NCBI GenBank assembly: GCA_900312665.1
Contig: ONZQ02000007.1
Coordinates: 792,102 to 856,101, forward strand
Direction of reading: 5' to 3'
From: Cephalotrichum gorgonifer
Taxonomy: Eukaryota; Ascomycota; Sordariomycetes; Microascales; Microascaceae
DNA: 64,000 bases
Part shown: piece by piece, positions 49,148 through 60,477 of the stretch
How positions within the stretch are numbered: the stretch's first letter is position 1
Layout of the letters: each line of letters begins with the position of its first letter
Position numbers and translations under genes: made by a program
The notes under the pieces: generated by a model
Told to the model about the DNA's origin: nothing
The model's database searches: none
What the model saw: only the letters and a program-made list of their open reading frames with translations

Positions 49148-51905
49148 GTAGTGCGTAAGCGCTCGGGCCGAGACTGCGCGGCCCTGCCAGGGATGGAGAC
49201 GGAGCCGGAGATGAAGAGGAGGCATGTGGCTGTCACTCGACGCTCAACCTGCATGCATGCAGGTAGTCCGGCCATATGGAGCGGAGGACGCAGTGGCTGG
49301 TGATACCCCGGGGATATGAGAGCACGAACACCGAAGGGGAACCAGCCAGACCTTTCCCCTTCTTCTTCTCCTTCTTCCGCCGAAGCTATGGCGTGTGCAT
49401 CTCCGGCCGATGGTGGGACTTGATGCAACATGGCGTGCAAACACGGGCGGCTACTGCGGCACTCTACGAATACAATACCTCGTCGCCGACTCACCGACTC
49501 ACCTCACCGACTCACCTACTCACCGCCTCGCGATTATCAATTTTCCTATCCTCGTTTCTTTTCTTTTCTTCTTTTCATTATTATTCTTTTTCTCCTTCCT
49601 TTGTTCCTTTCTCTACCAGCTACCTTTTCTTTTCTTCTCTCTCTTCTTGCGATATCAAGACTTTTTTCCGTGTACATAACATTACGGGCGTTTCTACCCT
49701 TGAGTATTAGCACGGAGTAACTGAGCCGGACCCGGGAGAGCCGGACGGGAAAAAGTGTTCGTTTCTTTTCTTTGTTTCTTTTTTCTTTACACTTCTGCTA
49801 TAGTGGGAGATCGTATTATAACACGATAGAATGGGAATACCGTGGCATGATTTGCATGGGGTGTGGTGTGTTGCATGGGCCCGGTCGTCGGCTGCGGTGC
49901 ATATGGGGGTAGCCAAAAAAAGGGGGAAGAAGGGGAGGGGGGTGTAGACAAAAAAAGGGGGGGGTGCGTACTTTGTTAGAAAGTGAGGCGGACGGACGAG
50001 ACCAGCAGTTCAGTGGCGCAAATCAATATTTTTTTTTTCGTTCTGATTCGAACTCCTTGGTTGGTGAATTCATTTTTTTCTTGTTTCACACCATCAGCCT
50101 CAGCCTCAGCTATTGAGCTCTTTTATATATATATACAAGTAAAGTATTCGAGTGCTTTGAATACGAAGGGTGTGGCGAACAAATACAATATATCGTCATC
50201 TTGACCTGGGCGTTTGGTCGATTGATCACGAGGTTTCTATCTGTGAGACATTTTTCTTTTCTCCCGCAGAAGAAAGAAAAGAGGGCAGCCCTGTTTTTAT
50301 CAATATCTCTCTTGGGTGCTCGACTTTTGGAAGAAGAAGAAGAAAGAAAAGAAATGTCGAAAACTGTCATGGGACCGGTTTGGACAGAGAAGATCTTGGT
50401 CTCCAATATCGTACTCTAGGAGTATTACCGCATCAATATGTAGACTGAGAAATATGACAAGTTCTCCGCGCCGCCCAGAGAGGGATTTCGTTGATCCTAA
50501 TGATATGATATTCGTAGGCATTTCCGCTCCGGTGCGCGGAGACGCTTTATTCAGCCCCCGGGGCCCCCTCCCCCTTTCCGCCCGGAGAGTGGCTGGACTA
50601 CATAATAGCTTGCATGATACGGCTTGCTGCATGTTATTTATTCTCGACATCGTGTACTGTACCGTCTCTGCCATTAGTGCGGCTCACGCTGTATCACCGC
50701 AGGTGATTTGGGGGGGGGGGGGGGGTACGCGCCATGCATACATGTATTGACCGGGATGCTACGTCGGGAAGTCCTCCCCTTTTTTGGCCTTTTCGGCCAA
50801 GTGCCGGTGGGTGGTGTGGTACGAAAGTGTTTTTTGTCCCGAGTTGGATGTACTTAAGGACGGGGAAGAGAACGGAAGCCTTCGTCATAGACGGACAAGC
50901 TAATAGGAGAGAGAACCAGGGGGGCGAAGCGATTCCTCGCCCCGACTATGCATGTGGGATCATGAGCATCTAGGTGACTTGGGGGACCGGAACGGGGCAA
51001 GCGTAGAGGGAACCGTACGTCGTTCTGCACCATAGCATGCACAGCATCGATCGAGATGGTGTAGATGGATACTCTACTCAGTACATGTACAGTTGTACGT
51101 AGTTCACATGGTACTGTTAGTGCCCGTGGTGGAGGTGTGGAGCCGGAGTTCGGAGTGGGAGAGTCGGAGTGGGGGCGAATGGGACCCACCCGTTGCCCGA
51201 ACCCGGAACAGCCCCGCCCATCATGATATTACTACCTACTCCTCGGCCGTCGGCTTTCAACCCGCGCCCCTCCTGCGCCCAGTTCTTATTCCGGTCATCA
51301 TAAAATGCCCCGTGTGAGCCTGCGACACAAGGCCCACGCGTGGCATTGGCACGAGTCTAGTTGCGATACGAGCAGGATTTATATGAGGGGCGTGAGGTTG
51401 AGATTAACTCGACCCGGAGGTAGGCGTAAGCTCTGCCCGTCCCCGCGGACTTACACGATGGCTACGAGCAGGAAGCAAAATGGGCCCACTGAAAGGGAAA
51501 ACGTATGGCAGTAGTAACTTGGGTGCATATGTAAGTATTAGTAGAGCCGGTGGTGGCCTATACGCCTCCTCAACTTTGGCCCTCGACCTTTTTTGTAGAG
51601 CAAATGGTACATATAATGGGGCGGCGCGCAGGCGGAGACGGGGCCGTATATTGATTGATGAGCCATTCTCGAGCGTGGCATCGCCGAACTGCATTTAAGT
51701 GGGACCATATCGCCACCGAATCTTCATGGACGATTCGCCAACACAGAATGGAGATGGGACCGAGAAAATACACATCTGGAGTACTTCGCAGAAACCATGA
51801 ACAGATCGAACATAACCCCAGAAATAACTAACGCTTGATAATATATATACATACATATATAACGCCTCGTAATGAAAATGTATCCGACAAGTCTTAGAAT
51901 ATAGA
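49148..51905. other. Gene-poor 2.8 kb, no supported gene
   Basis: T-rich 3' flank of the preceding gene (49540-49700), then mixed DNA. It contains a 16-G tract at 50710-50725, direct repeats of an ACTCACC-type word around 49492-49525, and scattered TACTCCGTA-like words. No coherent frame. Confidence 0.5.
50710..50725 (+). repeat. Homopolymer run of 16 G
   Basis: Uninterrupted G tract in non-coding DNA; the second such tract in the window. Confidence 0.95.
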
Positions 51906-54900
51906 CTATGGTACACTACCTGGTAGCATGTCGTAGGCATCTTGCAACAAATCTTGGGATGCCACCCGCTCTGGGTCGTCATCCGCTAGTATCTCCTGCC
52001 GAACCGCAACAACTCGTTCAAGCAACGTAACCGCCTTGTCCACCTGAATATCGAGGAGGTAGGCCCTTGCGAGCTCAAATTCCAACGCCAGCCTCGCACG
52101 ATCTTCTTCTTCGAGTGCCCTCTGCACCTCGACAACGTGTTCAAACGACGTGATCGCTTTGTCGATCTGATGACCCTCGAGGTAGGCCCTTGCAAGCTCG
52201 ATCTCCGACATGAGCCGGTAATGGTCCATTTCGTCGAGGATCCTCCCCCGCACCTCGACTACGTGCTCGAAGATCCTAATCGAGTCCCGGATCTGCCCAT
52301 CATCGTAATACGCCCTTGCGAGCAGGTGCTCTGATTCAAGCCGGGCATGATCTTCTTCGTCAAGCACCTTCTCCTGCACCTTGAGTATATACTGCAAGGT
52401 CCCGATTGCCTTCTGGACCTGCCCGTCCTCGATATACGCACCCGCGAGGACTTGCTCCGTCATAAGGCGGTGATGATCGTCCTTATCGAGCACTCTCTTC
52501 TCCACCTCGACTACGTGCTCAAAGTTCCTAATCGCATCCTGGACCCGCCCGTCGACGAGGTATGCAGTTGCAAGCTGATGCTCCGATCCCAGCAGATTCA
52601 TATCTTCCTCGTCGACCATCTTCTTCCACGCTTTGACTACAGCCTCGAAGATCCTGATAGCATCCTGCGATTGCCTGTTGCCGAGGTATGCGCATGCAAG
52701 CTGGTGCTCTGATCTCAGCCGCGCAGGGTCTTCCTCATTCAGTACCCTCTCCTGTACCTCGACTACATGCTCCAAGATCCTAATTGAATCCTGCATCCGC
52801 CTGCTGTCGAGGTATGAGCTTGCAAGCCAGTGCTGTGACGCAAGTCGAATCGGGGCTTCATCCGGAAGATGCGCCGTGGTCCACTCCACGGCCTCTTCGA
52901 AGTACGGCGCGGAATCCTTGAACCGCCGGTCTACGTATAAACACCTCCCAACACACATCAGGAGATAAACTCTTTCCTCTAGCACAGATCCTTTGCTCAG
53001 GCTCAACAGACGCAGCGCATGAGGAAGGTAGGCTGTCCATTCTTGACGGTGGATGCTCTCGATGTGGGGGAAGTTTTCTCCAACCTGCTGAATAGCGCCG
53101 GAGACGACCTTTTCCATTGAGGTCTGTCGCTGAGTCCAGATTCTCGTCGCCGTGTGCACCAGGCTGTGCATGTCGTACATCCCATCCACTCCTCGACGAG
53201 TTATGAAGGCGTATGCTGTGAGTGTACCGATTGCAAAGTCAGTTTCCTCCTCCGACCCAAGCTGTGGAAAGATGGATCGAGGGATGGATTTCGGCTCTAT
53301 GCACGCGATGAAGGAGAGCAAGTCGGCCGCGGGACCATGGTCCTTGGAGTTCTTGATCCTCTCAAAAGAAACAAGCCAGGTAGCCGCCACTGCGTTCGAT
53401 AGCTGCGGGTAGCGGGCGTTGTCTGGGAATTCCCTCCCCAGCAGACCGGTCGCGTCCTTTTCAGTCCCGCGTAGCAGCTCGAGATACCTCCCCACGGACG
53501 AGGACTCGTTCCTGTTCAGGTAGGCGGCGGCCTGCGTAATCGCCAACGGAAGGTAATTCAACTCGACAAGGAGCTCCGCCGATGTGGCCTCGTCGCGAGG
53601 CACCTCTGGATGCAGTGATGCCTCTAGGAGTTCTCTTGCCTCCTGCTGTCCCATCTCCTGTAGTTTGATCAGGTCAGTTTGTGCAAGCCGCAGGCCGATA
53701 TCTTTGAATCGTGTCGTGAAGATCGTCAAGCCCATCTCGCTTTGCGGTAGATAGTTGTATATGCCGGTCTCTCCAAATAGTACACCTTCATCGTCTGCGT
53801 TGTCCACGATCAGTAGCCACTTGCCGGCATCCTTGGAGTTGAGGTGCTTCTGCAGGGATAGTCGTGGGTCTTCCTTGTCGGGGTTTATGGGAATGCCGAT
53901 TTTCTCTGCAACCTCCTTGTATGCATTGGTGAAACTCTCCTCGCTCAAAGCTGGCACCCAAAAGACCGAATACTGTGGCTGGTGTTGCTTGACCCAATAT
54001 GCAAACTGCAGGGTCACTTGAGTTTTGCCCATACCACCGAGACCGAATACAGCGAGCTTTTGGCAACCCCGACTGACGAAGAGCCTCTGTTCCAGGTCAC
54101 GTAGTGTCTCTTTTCGTCCGGTAAATTTTGAATTTTGGAGAAAGGGAATGGAATAAAAATGTTCTACGACACGCAGGATTAGCCCATGTTTAGAGGAAGT
54201 AAAATTTATGTCTAGGTGTACTAACCATTTGGAGCGCCATTGAGACCACTTTCAACCCGGCCCTGCCCTTCTACCCTATGGAGGAGTGACTTGACGAATG
54301 ACTCGACTTCATTCTCGTTGTCGTTCATGTAGTTATGTGTGTGCGCAGCTATCTCACTCGTCCTCTCCCAGTCTGATAACGCGACATCTTGCAGTCCGCG
54401 ATCCACATTGAACCTGTGGTACTGCTCGCCTTGGCCATACCGGGTTTTCAGTGTGGCTGCAACCCTTTGTGAGCTGGAAGCCATCTTTTTCAACGCTCCC
54501 AGGATAGACCGACGGGAGTCCTTAACCTCCACGATGCTGCCTAGGCCGGTGCCGATGCTCAAGACCCGAAATTCATGCCGATTGGGATACTGCCTTCTGG
54601 CCTCCTCGATAAGGATCTCGCACGGGTTGTTGTACCCAAAGCCCGCATCAATAAACTCAATCTCGTCCCGGCCAAGCTTGATCGACTTGAAGAAGGTCGT
54701 CGCAGCCGAGGTCGCACGGGCTACCTGCCAGATACTGCAGTCTTGGGTATTTGCAGATAAATCGTAGGTTGTGAAGAGCGTTGGACGTGCATCGACGTTC
54801 GCCTTTGTAATCGCTAACATGACGCTATAGCAGGATATTGGTTAGCCATGGATGCTTCCGATAGGTACTAGCCGTATTCGATAAACAAACGTCTTAGTAC

Positions 54901-55491
54901 AAGTCCCGTCGCGGAATGCTAGGTCTTCGTGGGGACAGCTTTTCGTAGTTGGTTGGGCGTTTCTTCGCTTCGCGACGCAGTCCGGTTGCGTGCAGTGTTC
55001 CCTCACAACTTGCTTTATCGCATTCTCGAGGGCCGTAGCTGAGAAGGCACCTCTAGGCGGACCAGGCAGCCTCGATGATAGCGTTTGTTTCGGGGTAAAG
55101 GCGGCTTGACCAACGTTTTCATACGCTCGGATACACTCGTCGACGGTCATTCTTAGTCTACCAAGCATTATCGCGATGATCCTAAAGGCTTGTTAGCAGT
55201 GAATGTGGGTTAAAGGAGGAAGAGACATTCCATACCCTCCGGTGCTTGTCCCTCCGATCAAGTCGAAGTAGTCGCATGGTCTCGGAACTTCGCGGAGGCC
55301 TTCAGAGTCACGGATACGTTCCATAATCTTTTCCAAGATTATGAGACTGGACTTGCCCCGAATGCCTCCGCCATCTGGAGTAGTAAGTTAGTTAGTATGG
55401 TAGTATGAAGCTCGGGATAAGGACGGATATGATGCTGCCTACCAAGAGAGAGAACCCTCAGCAGCGGCTCTGGAGTCCCCCGTCGTTCCAT
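51906..55491 (-). CDS. Fungal NLR: patatin-like phospholipase - NB-ARC - TPR receptor
   Basis: Five exons, 55491-55443, 55374-55236, 55181-54891, 54824-54226 and 54163-51906, join in phase to 1111 residues. The patatin domain comes first: DGGGIRG (17-23), nucleophile motif GTSTG (Ser60) and the dyad Asp219 in DAG, all present. The NB-ARC domain opens FTGRKETLRDLEQRLF, with P-loop GLGGMGKT (400-407), Walker B LLIVDNAD (about 476-483), a YLPLAITQ motif near 561 and an MHSLVH motif near 693. The last ~300 residues are tandem 42-residue TPR-like (kinesin-light-chain type) units. In Neurospora a protein of this architecture, PLP-1, is the receptor that triggers cell death with SEC-9 in germling allorecognition; by family, activation would release phospholipase activity. 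No SNARE gene is adjacent. Three of the four introns end in clear CTAAC-AG signals. Nothing breaks the frame. Confidence 0.9.
51960..52854 (-). repeat. 126-nt tandem repeats encoding 42-residue TPR-like units
   Basis: Seven full units and a partial eighth lie in register at the 3' end of the receptor gene. Each starts with a pattern like RLxSEHxLAxAYL and ends with VVEVxxxxLxEEDxx. Units are clearly related to each other but not identical, so they are older than the nearly identical repeats of some fungal NLRs. Confidence 0.88.
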
Positions 55492-56055
55492 TGAAGCTTT
55501 GGATCGGCCGACGATGGTCCGGGCCGCCGCCGTTAGCGCGTATACTGCGGAGAACAAATGTTTGCAGGTCTCGTCCGATCACGATCACAGCATCTTGAGA
55601 TAAAGCCATCAGTCGAGGCGGCCTCCGCATGCGGGGTAGTAGAGTGGGTGGCCTCCAGCCTCATCATCGTGATCATGCTGCTACCTAGTGGAGAGAGAAC
55701 CGATGCTAATACCGAGTATATGCCATTATTAGACAACGCTCATCCGCTCCATACAACCCATGCGTGGATGTCACTGAGGGACGATATGGTACTAGTGCGT
55801 CGGCCGCCCTTGGTTTTCACTTCACTTACAGCAGTCGGGGTGTATTATCACATATTTTTTTTCTCGCATTCGGGGTTTCATTCTATCGTAATAATTGACT
55901 GTACTCTTGCTCGTACTCGGACGTCCCCGTAAGACACAGCAATGAGGCGAATTAAAATCTACTCAACATCCCCTCAAGAACCTAGATCAACCCCGCCCCA
56001 ATGTGAAGCTAGGCGGGAAGGTGCGACCTCACCTCGGACCCACCTCCCCCCTCCA
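55492..56055. other. Upstream region of the NLR gene, no other gene seen
   Basis: The frame of exon 1 stays open upstream of the chosen ATG (to a TTG at 55557), but the ATG at 55491 directly precedes the conserved patatin start. The rest is non-coding, with TACTCTTG/TACTCGG words near 55905-55920. Confidence 0.45.
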
Positions 56056-56743
56056 TTATCCTCTTATCATGATATTCCTTCCCTTGCCTTTCCATTCCTC
56101 TCCCAGAGATGGACAGGTCATGTTCTCTGACATTACCACATTTCGAAACCCGTTCATAGTAAAGATTGCGCCGTCGGCACCTCCGCCGCCCTGTTGCTTG
56201 TAAATTACATGTTGCGTATCAACCATTACGGGGTCACTCAGGATTGCCTTCCTCCTCTCGTGCCGCCCATCGTCTTGGATCTGCCCGGGCGCAACCTCCA
56301 CTCCGAGATCTAGATTCTCCATGCTGGTCCCTATATTCATAATCATCTTGTGCAATTTATCCGCGCCGTGGCAGTCTTGGGGCATCTCGCTCGTGTCTTC
56401 TAGCCCTGCCCCATCGTCAGTCTATGTCACAAGGGGGCGAGAGACGAAAAGGGGTCGCGGTGGATTCAAGGGGGAAAAAGGGAGATTGGGTACTTACCAA
56501 TATATTCGCTGTTATAGAGCCTGACCCTAAGTTCTACCTTTAGCCACCGGGAGTGTGGGTGGGGGACGAGAGAGAAATGAAGTTCCAGTCTCTGCCATCT
56601 TGGTAAAGCTCCAGTATCATATCAAGTGAAGATACAGTCTTATCATCTTGGAGTAAAATGCCAGTCTCATTTTCATGTTGACCTACGTACAAACTAAACT
56701 CAACCCGCTTCATGATGCCCTTACACCTAAGGGTAACCACCAT
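56056..56743 (-). CDS. Small spliced unknown protein, beta-rich, beside the NLR
   Basis: Two exons are well supported: 56591-56498 and 56399-56056, joined by ATTG|GTAAGT ... GACTGAC ... GGCTAG. They give LELHFSLVPHPHSRWLKVE, then RVRLYNSEYIEDTSEMPQDC across the junction, and a tail with VDTQHVIYKQQGGGG and TMNGFRNVVMS. A first exon, 56743-56636 (MVVTLRCKGIMKRVEFSLYV ...), joins in phase through a short 44-nt intron (GTATCT ... GGCAG); this intron is unusually short and the 5' end is uncertain. The total would be 181 residues. Alternating hydrophobic residues suggest beta strands. I recognise no family. It lies on the same strand as the NLR and the A/B/C genes, and its ends are close to gene A. 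Confidence 0.5.
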
Positions 56744-56973
56744 GCTCCATTCCCTCGAGCTCCATAAACAATGCCCGTCTAGACTGACGGCCGCGGACCA
56801 ACCACAAAGGAGACGCTCCAAGTTCCATGTCTTTCTGAACGTAAAAAGAACTATTAAAGGAAAGAAGAAGGCAAAACAGAAGATAGAAGAACGTAAGAAA
56901 CTAGGGTATCGCACTAGAGCGCATGTCCTCGACAAAGACCTTATCTATCCCAGATCGCGCCCCCCCCATCTTT

Positions 56974-57750
56974 TTATTTGTTGCTCGTCGAGTCGCCCTC
57001 TTCAAGACTGAGGTCCTCGAGATTATCCCTAAGGCTCCTGTCAGCGCACGGGAGACCCGAAGTTGCGTGGCGGCGCGCGGGGGCTAGGTGACAGTCAGCT
57101 TCGCATTCATAAAAGCCGCCGGGGCGTAGGTAAAGAGCAGCTTCGGAAGACTCACTCGAACGGAAATTATAACTTCGAGTTGGAAGCACCCCAAAGACCG
57201 CAGGAGGGTGGGCGATTCCACCGCCCGCAACGCTCCTAGGCACGGCCTGGGACGGCGTGTTGAGAACTGAGTCCGGACCCGGACCACTCGGGGCCATCTC
57301 CCCATGACGCGCCACCTCAGCCGTGGGGCGGTACGAGGGGACCTGTTCCAGCGTCCGCCTCTCGACGGACGCCTCGTTGATCACCACGCCTCCTATCAGG
57401 TCCTCTAGCCGGGTCATCTGGAACCCCTTGGTGGTCCTCTCGATCAAGGCCAGGGCGTAGTCCGCCGCGCGCCACGATTCCGTATCGAGGGGCCTATATT
57501 GTTGCCCCGTGGTGACGATGCCTTCCTCTTTCATCCCCTCGGCCAAGAGATGGATGAGCTCGATGTTGGTCCAGTCCGCCCAATCGCTCATTGTGTCGGA
57601 GAAGGTTTCGGGGACGCTTACATTGAAGGTGTAGAGGAGTTCGTCGGTCGTCTGCAGGAACTGTGTGCCCTCTTTGATGAGGCGCTGCATGATGGTCCTT
57701 TCGCGGGGGGTGCAGGTCCACCAGGTGTGGTTCGACCTGACGGAGCTCAT
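56974..57750 (-). CDS. Accessory family member A, function unknown
   Basis: An intronless frame of 258 residues starting MSSVRSNHTWWTCTPRERTI. An N-terminal helical block of about 120 residues contains WADWTNIELIHLLAEGMKEE and WRAADYALALIERT. The remainder is Pro/Ser/Arg-rich and probably disordered, ending in a short acidic LEDLSLEEGDS. The helical block shares a pattern with genes B and C: a Trp-x-x-x-Glu-[Leu/Val]-x-x-Leu-Leu helix, then an Asp-[Tyr/Ser/Thr]-Ala-hydrophobic helix. A is the most diverged of the three. No known domain was recognised. All three lie on the minus strand within 4.2 kb. Confidence 0.6.
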   Translation of the reverse strand: MSSVRSNHTWWTCTPRERTIMQRLIKEGTQFLQTTDELLYTFNVSVPETFSDTMSDWADWTNIELIHLLAEGMKEEGIVTTGQQYRPLDTESWRAADYALALIERTTKGFQMTRLEDLIGGVVINEASVERRTLEQVPSYRPTAEVARHGEMAPSGPGPDSVLNTPSQAVPRSVAGGGIAHPPAVFGVLPTRSYNFRSSESSEAALYLRPGGFYECEADCHLAPARRHATSGLPCADRSLRDNLEDLSLEEGDSTSNK

Positions 57751-58287
57751 CTTGTTAGTGTGATCTCTTTAAAGGGTGGTCATTGTGTGGAGAGTGTGTA
57801 GATGATGGTGGTGGAACAAACTTGCAGGTTGGAAGAGGAGAAGAGGGTTCAAATAAAAAAGAGCTAGGTATATACATTGTCTATCTTAACCGTGAATCAG
57901 TCAAGGGCCGGCAAGGCCGGTCCTATGGAGTAAATCTGCGGTATCTCTCGTGCTCCATGTTGCCTGCTCTAGCACACCTTCCCTTGGCTTACCTAGCTTC
58001 AGTCACTCCGAATCGACTTGCTTGTTCTAGAGACGCAGTGTTAGGAGATTGGGGAGGCGTGAAAGAGATAGGCTGTGATTGTACCTCCCACAAGGGGGGG
58101 CGGAGCTTCGTGAAGAGGATGGGAATATTACAAAGAATGACTAGAACAAAAGCTCAAATGAGGAGATATTGCCTCAAAGAGGGCACTAAATCTCCGAAAC
58201 GGAGGTATAGGTGGATCACGGCCAGGCTCATCGAACTCCCTTTCAAACGTGGTCGAGTCATGGAATACACTTATACCATGCTACTAT
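57751..58287. other. Spacer between accessory genes A and B
   Basis: No gene. A 174-codon plus-strand frame crosses it (57783-58307) but shows no domain pattern and runs into the 3' end of B. Confidence 0.5.
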
Positions 58288-58971
58288 TTAAGTGTGGTCC
58301 AAGTTAGGGGGCCGAACAGCCACTTCCACGGGCATAAGGGGGGTGTTTCCAGTATCGGCAAAATTCTCCTCTAGACGCTTCTTAAGGCACCGTATCTTGC
58401 CTTTAGTCCTCATCTTCACACCAGCGTTCAGCCGCACGGGGATATCCATAGTCCACGCCACCCTCTTCGGTGCCTTGGGCCTCCGGTCCGACCCTAGCCT
58501 CAGAACGACCGCCCCCTTCGGCTTCCGCGTCGTGACCACCGCTGCCTTACGCCTCATATTCCGGACCCTCTCCACCTCCTTTATGTACTCGGCGTGGACA
58601 GACATTCTCCTCCGTCTCTCTTCCCGCCCCTCGATCCCCTCTACTCCCATCGCGATGACGATGGCAGAGTCAATCGCTCGCCACTCGTTGATAGGGATGT
58701 GGGACCTCTCCCTCCGGAGGGCTGGGAAGTCGGCCTTTTCTCGTGTCATGAGCTCCGCTAGAAGTGCGGTGACCTCCTCTGGGGTCCAGTCGTTCGAGAC
58801 GTCCCGGGCCTCTCCCTTCTTCGGGTAGCCGTTCAGAGCGTGGTTGAAGGACTCGGCAAAGTCTAAGTCGTTGAGATCGTGGTGGCCTTTATTTAAGACC
58901 AGCCTGCCTATGAAGTATTGCACCAGATTTTCACACGTCTCGTGCGTCCGACCCTCTCTGGATCGAGTCAT
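58288..58971 (-). CDS. Accessory family member B, function unknown
   Basis: An intronless frame of 227 residues starting MTRSREGRTHETCENLVQYF. It aligns by eye with C over about 130 residues: Cys-x-x-Leu near the start, then NKGHHDLNDLDFAESFNHAL, DWTPEEVTALLAELM, and WRAIDSAIVIAM. After a run of Arg (EREERRRRM-like) the tail is Lys/Arg-rich, so the protein may bind nucleic acid or enter the nucleus; that is inference. No known domain was recognised. Confidence 0.6.
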   Translation of the reverse strand: MTRSREGRTHETCENLVQYFIGRLVLNKGHHDLNDLDFAESFNHALNGYPKKGEARDVSNDWTPEEVTALLAELMTREKADFPALRRERSHIPINEWRAIDSAIVIAMGVEGIEGREERRRRMSVHAEYIKEVERVRNMRRKAAVVTTRKPKGAVVLRLGSDRRPKAPKRVAWTMDIPVRLNAGVKMRTKGKIRCLKKRLEENFADTGNTPLMPVEVAVRPPNLDHT

Positions 58972-59838
58972 CGTTGCTGTCTGTCGAGGTTGTTTGGCTT
59001 GCCTAACGTTGTGGGAAAGGATCGGTGGTCGGATGAGAAGACGCGCCTGAATATTGGTGAAAAGGGTGAATGGAAAGGGGGATTGGAGACCAATTTATAG
59101 TCGAAGGGACCCCTGAGATGATATGCCCATCACCACCACTGGCCTGCGAGTTCATGTTGGTTTGGGGATATACCAGGACCTACTGGACTAGAAGCAATGT
59201 ACGTGGCGCCTTGTACACCTTTGGTCCAGTGGGTTCCCGGCAGTTCACCTCATCAAGTCAAACAAAGGATCGCCGCTGCCTGGCCCGCCGTCAACCCAGC
59301 ATTGTTATTCCACCTAGCATATCAGCACCCATCTTTAGAGCATATCATATTCTATATTGCCCACCAGTCTCTATTCCCGTACTGGATCGGTGTATATAAA
59401 CTTACGAGGGAAATCACCCATCCATGTATCTCAGAAACCGGTCAATCCACGGGATGAGGTGCTCCTGTGATGTAAGGAGAATGTTAGCAAGCTGAGAAGA
59501 AGAGACAAGGTTATACAAGCATCCTGGACTTCATGAAGGGAAAATCTTTACCATATATATAACCTATTGCGAGGAAGGTAAACTGGTCTAAGTGTATTCA
59601 CACCTTGGCCCCATCATCACCCCCAAGCCAGTCACCTATGCTTTTTCAGTTCAAAAGTACTCTCAAGGGCGGACAAACTCGAACTCGGCGTCACTATCCC
59701 ACATGCCCACAGACCTGCGGAATGAAACTAATCTTTTCCGATGCCCCGTACCTCTCTCTAACGTCAACATGTCCCCTCTCACCCAAGACCCCCTATGGCC
59801 ACGTTGGAGGGGGGGGGGCCGTTAACAGATCTTCATAA
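58972..59838. other. Spacer between B and the helicase remnant
   Basis: Non-coding by inspection. Plus-strand frames near 59070-59460 and 59592-59838 lack domain character. Confidence 0.5.
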
Positions 59839-60275
59839 TCACCACTCGTCCCGGATCGGGCTCGAGAGGTCCGGCAGCACGGGCAGCGCCAGGTCCCTAC
59901 TGTATACAACGGGGAGGTTGGACGGGTCAGGGATTTTCTCAAAGCCCGCCTCCAGACCCATACAGGTCCATAATACCTCTAACAGATTGAGGATATGCTT
60001 CAATCCGTTCACAATAGGTGTGACTGTGACTAGGTGGACGGCGCGGAAGCGGATCATCCGGAGAAAGTTGATGAAAATGCCATCCGCATTCTTGGCCACA
60101 TGGGCCTCGTCCATTACGACCCGGCAAACTCCCATTGCTTCTTCCCTTGCTTTGCGAGACTATACTCCTTGACGAACTTGTCGTGGGGCCTGTCCTCTTC
60201 GGGCCCAAGGATCCGGTAGCCCTTTCGCGATGCCCGTAGCTTGGCAGCATCGTAGTACTTCACTTCCTGTCCCAC
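59839..60275 (-). pseudogene. SNF2-type helicase remnant (motif II/III region), frameshifted
   Basis: The frame 60135-59839 contains VVMDEAHVAKNADGIFINFL and VTVTPIVNGLKHILNLLEVL, which match helicase motif II (DEAH with KN) and motif III (TPxxN) of SNF2 family ATPases. The upstream piece (VKYYDAAKLRASRKGYRILG ... DKFVKEYSLAKQGKKQWEFA) reads in a different frame; near 60121 a one-base change is enough to join WEFA to VVMDEAH. The P-loop half and the C-terminal helicase lobe are absent. It is a degraded fragment, similar to the many SNF2 genes of fungal accessory DNA. Confidence 0.65.
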
Positions 60276-60477
60276 TGACTGCAATTATATTGGCTGCTCA
60301 TCCACCCACTCGAACAGTTTCGTGATTGTCGGTACGAGATATATACTGGAATCGTTTTATAGATAAGATGATGACTATCTTGCCGGTTTGGAGGTAGGGT
60401 AGTTAGTAATTTGAACTCCGCATGTGTTGTCAGTCGCCAACTCGTGATGGGTCACTTCTATCACAGGACGTATGTAC

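Noticed and set aside
50040..50065. tRNA-like GTTCGAATC on the minus strand
   Set aside because: Followed by an A tract rather than a Pol III T terminator, and without an A box.
54825..54895. Apparent frameshift in the NLR patatin domain
   Set aside because: Using the donor AAGAC|GTTTGT and acceptor GCTATAG the frame is kept (CTKT-VMLAIT), so the gene is intact.
57783..58307. 174-codon plus frame between genes A and B
   Set aside because: No recognisable pattern, and it overlaps the 3' end of B on the other strand.
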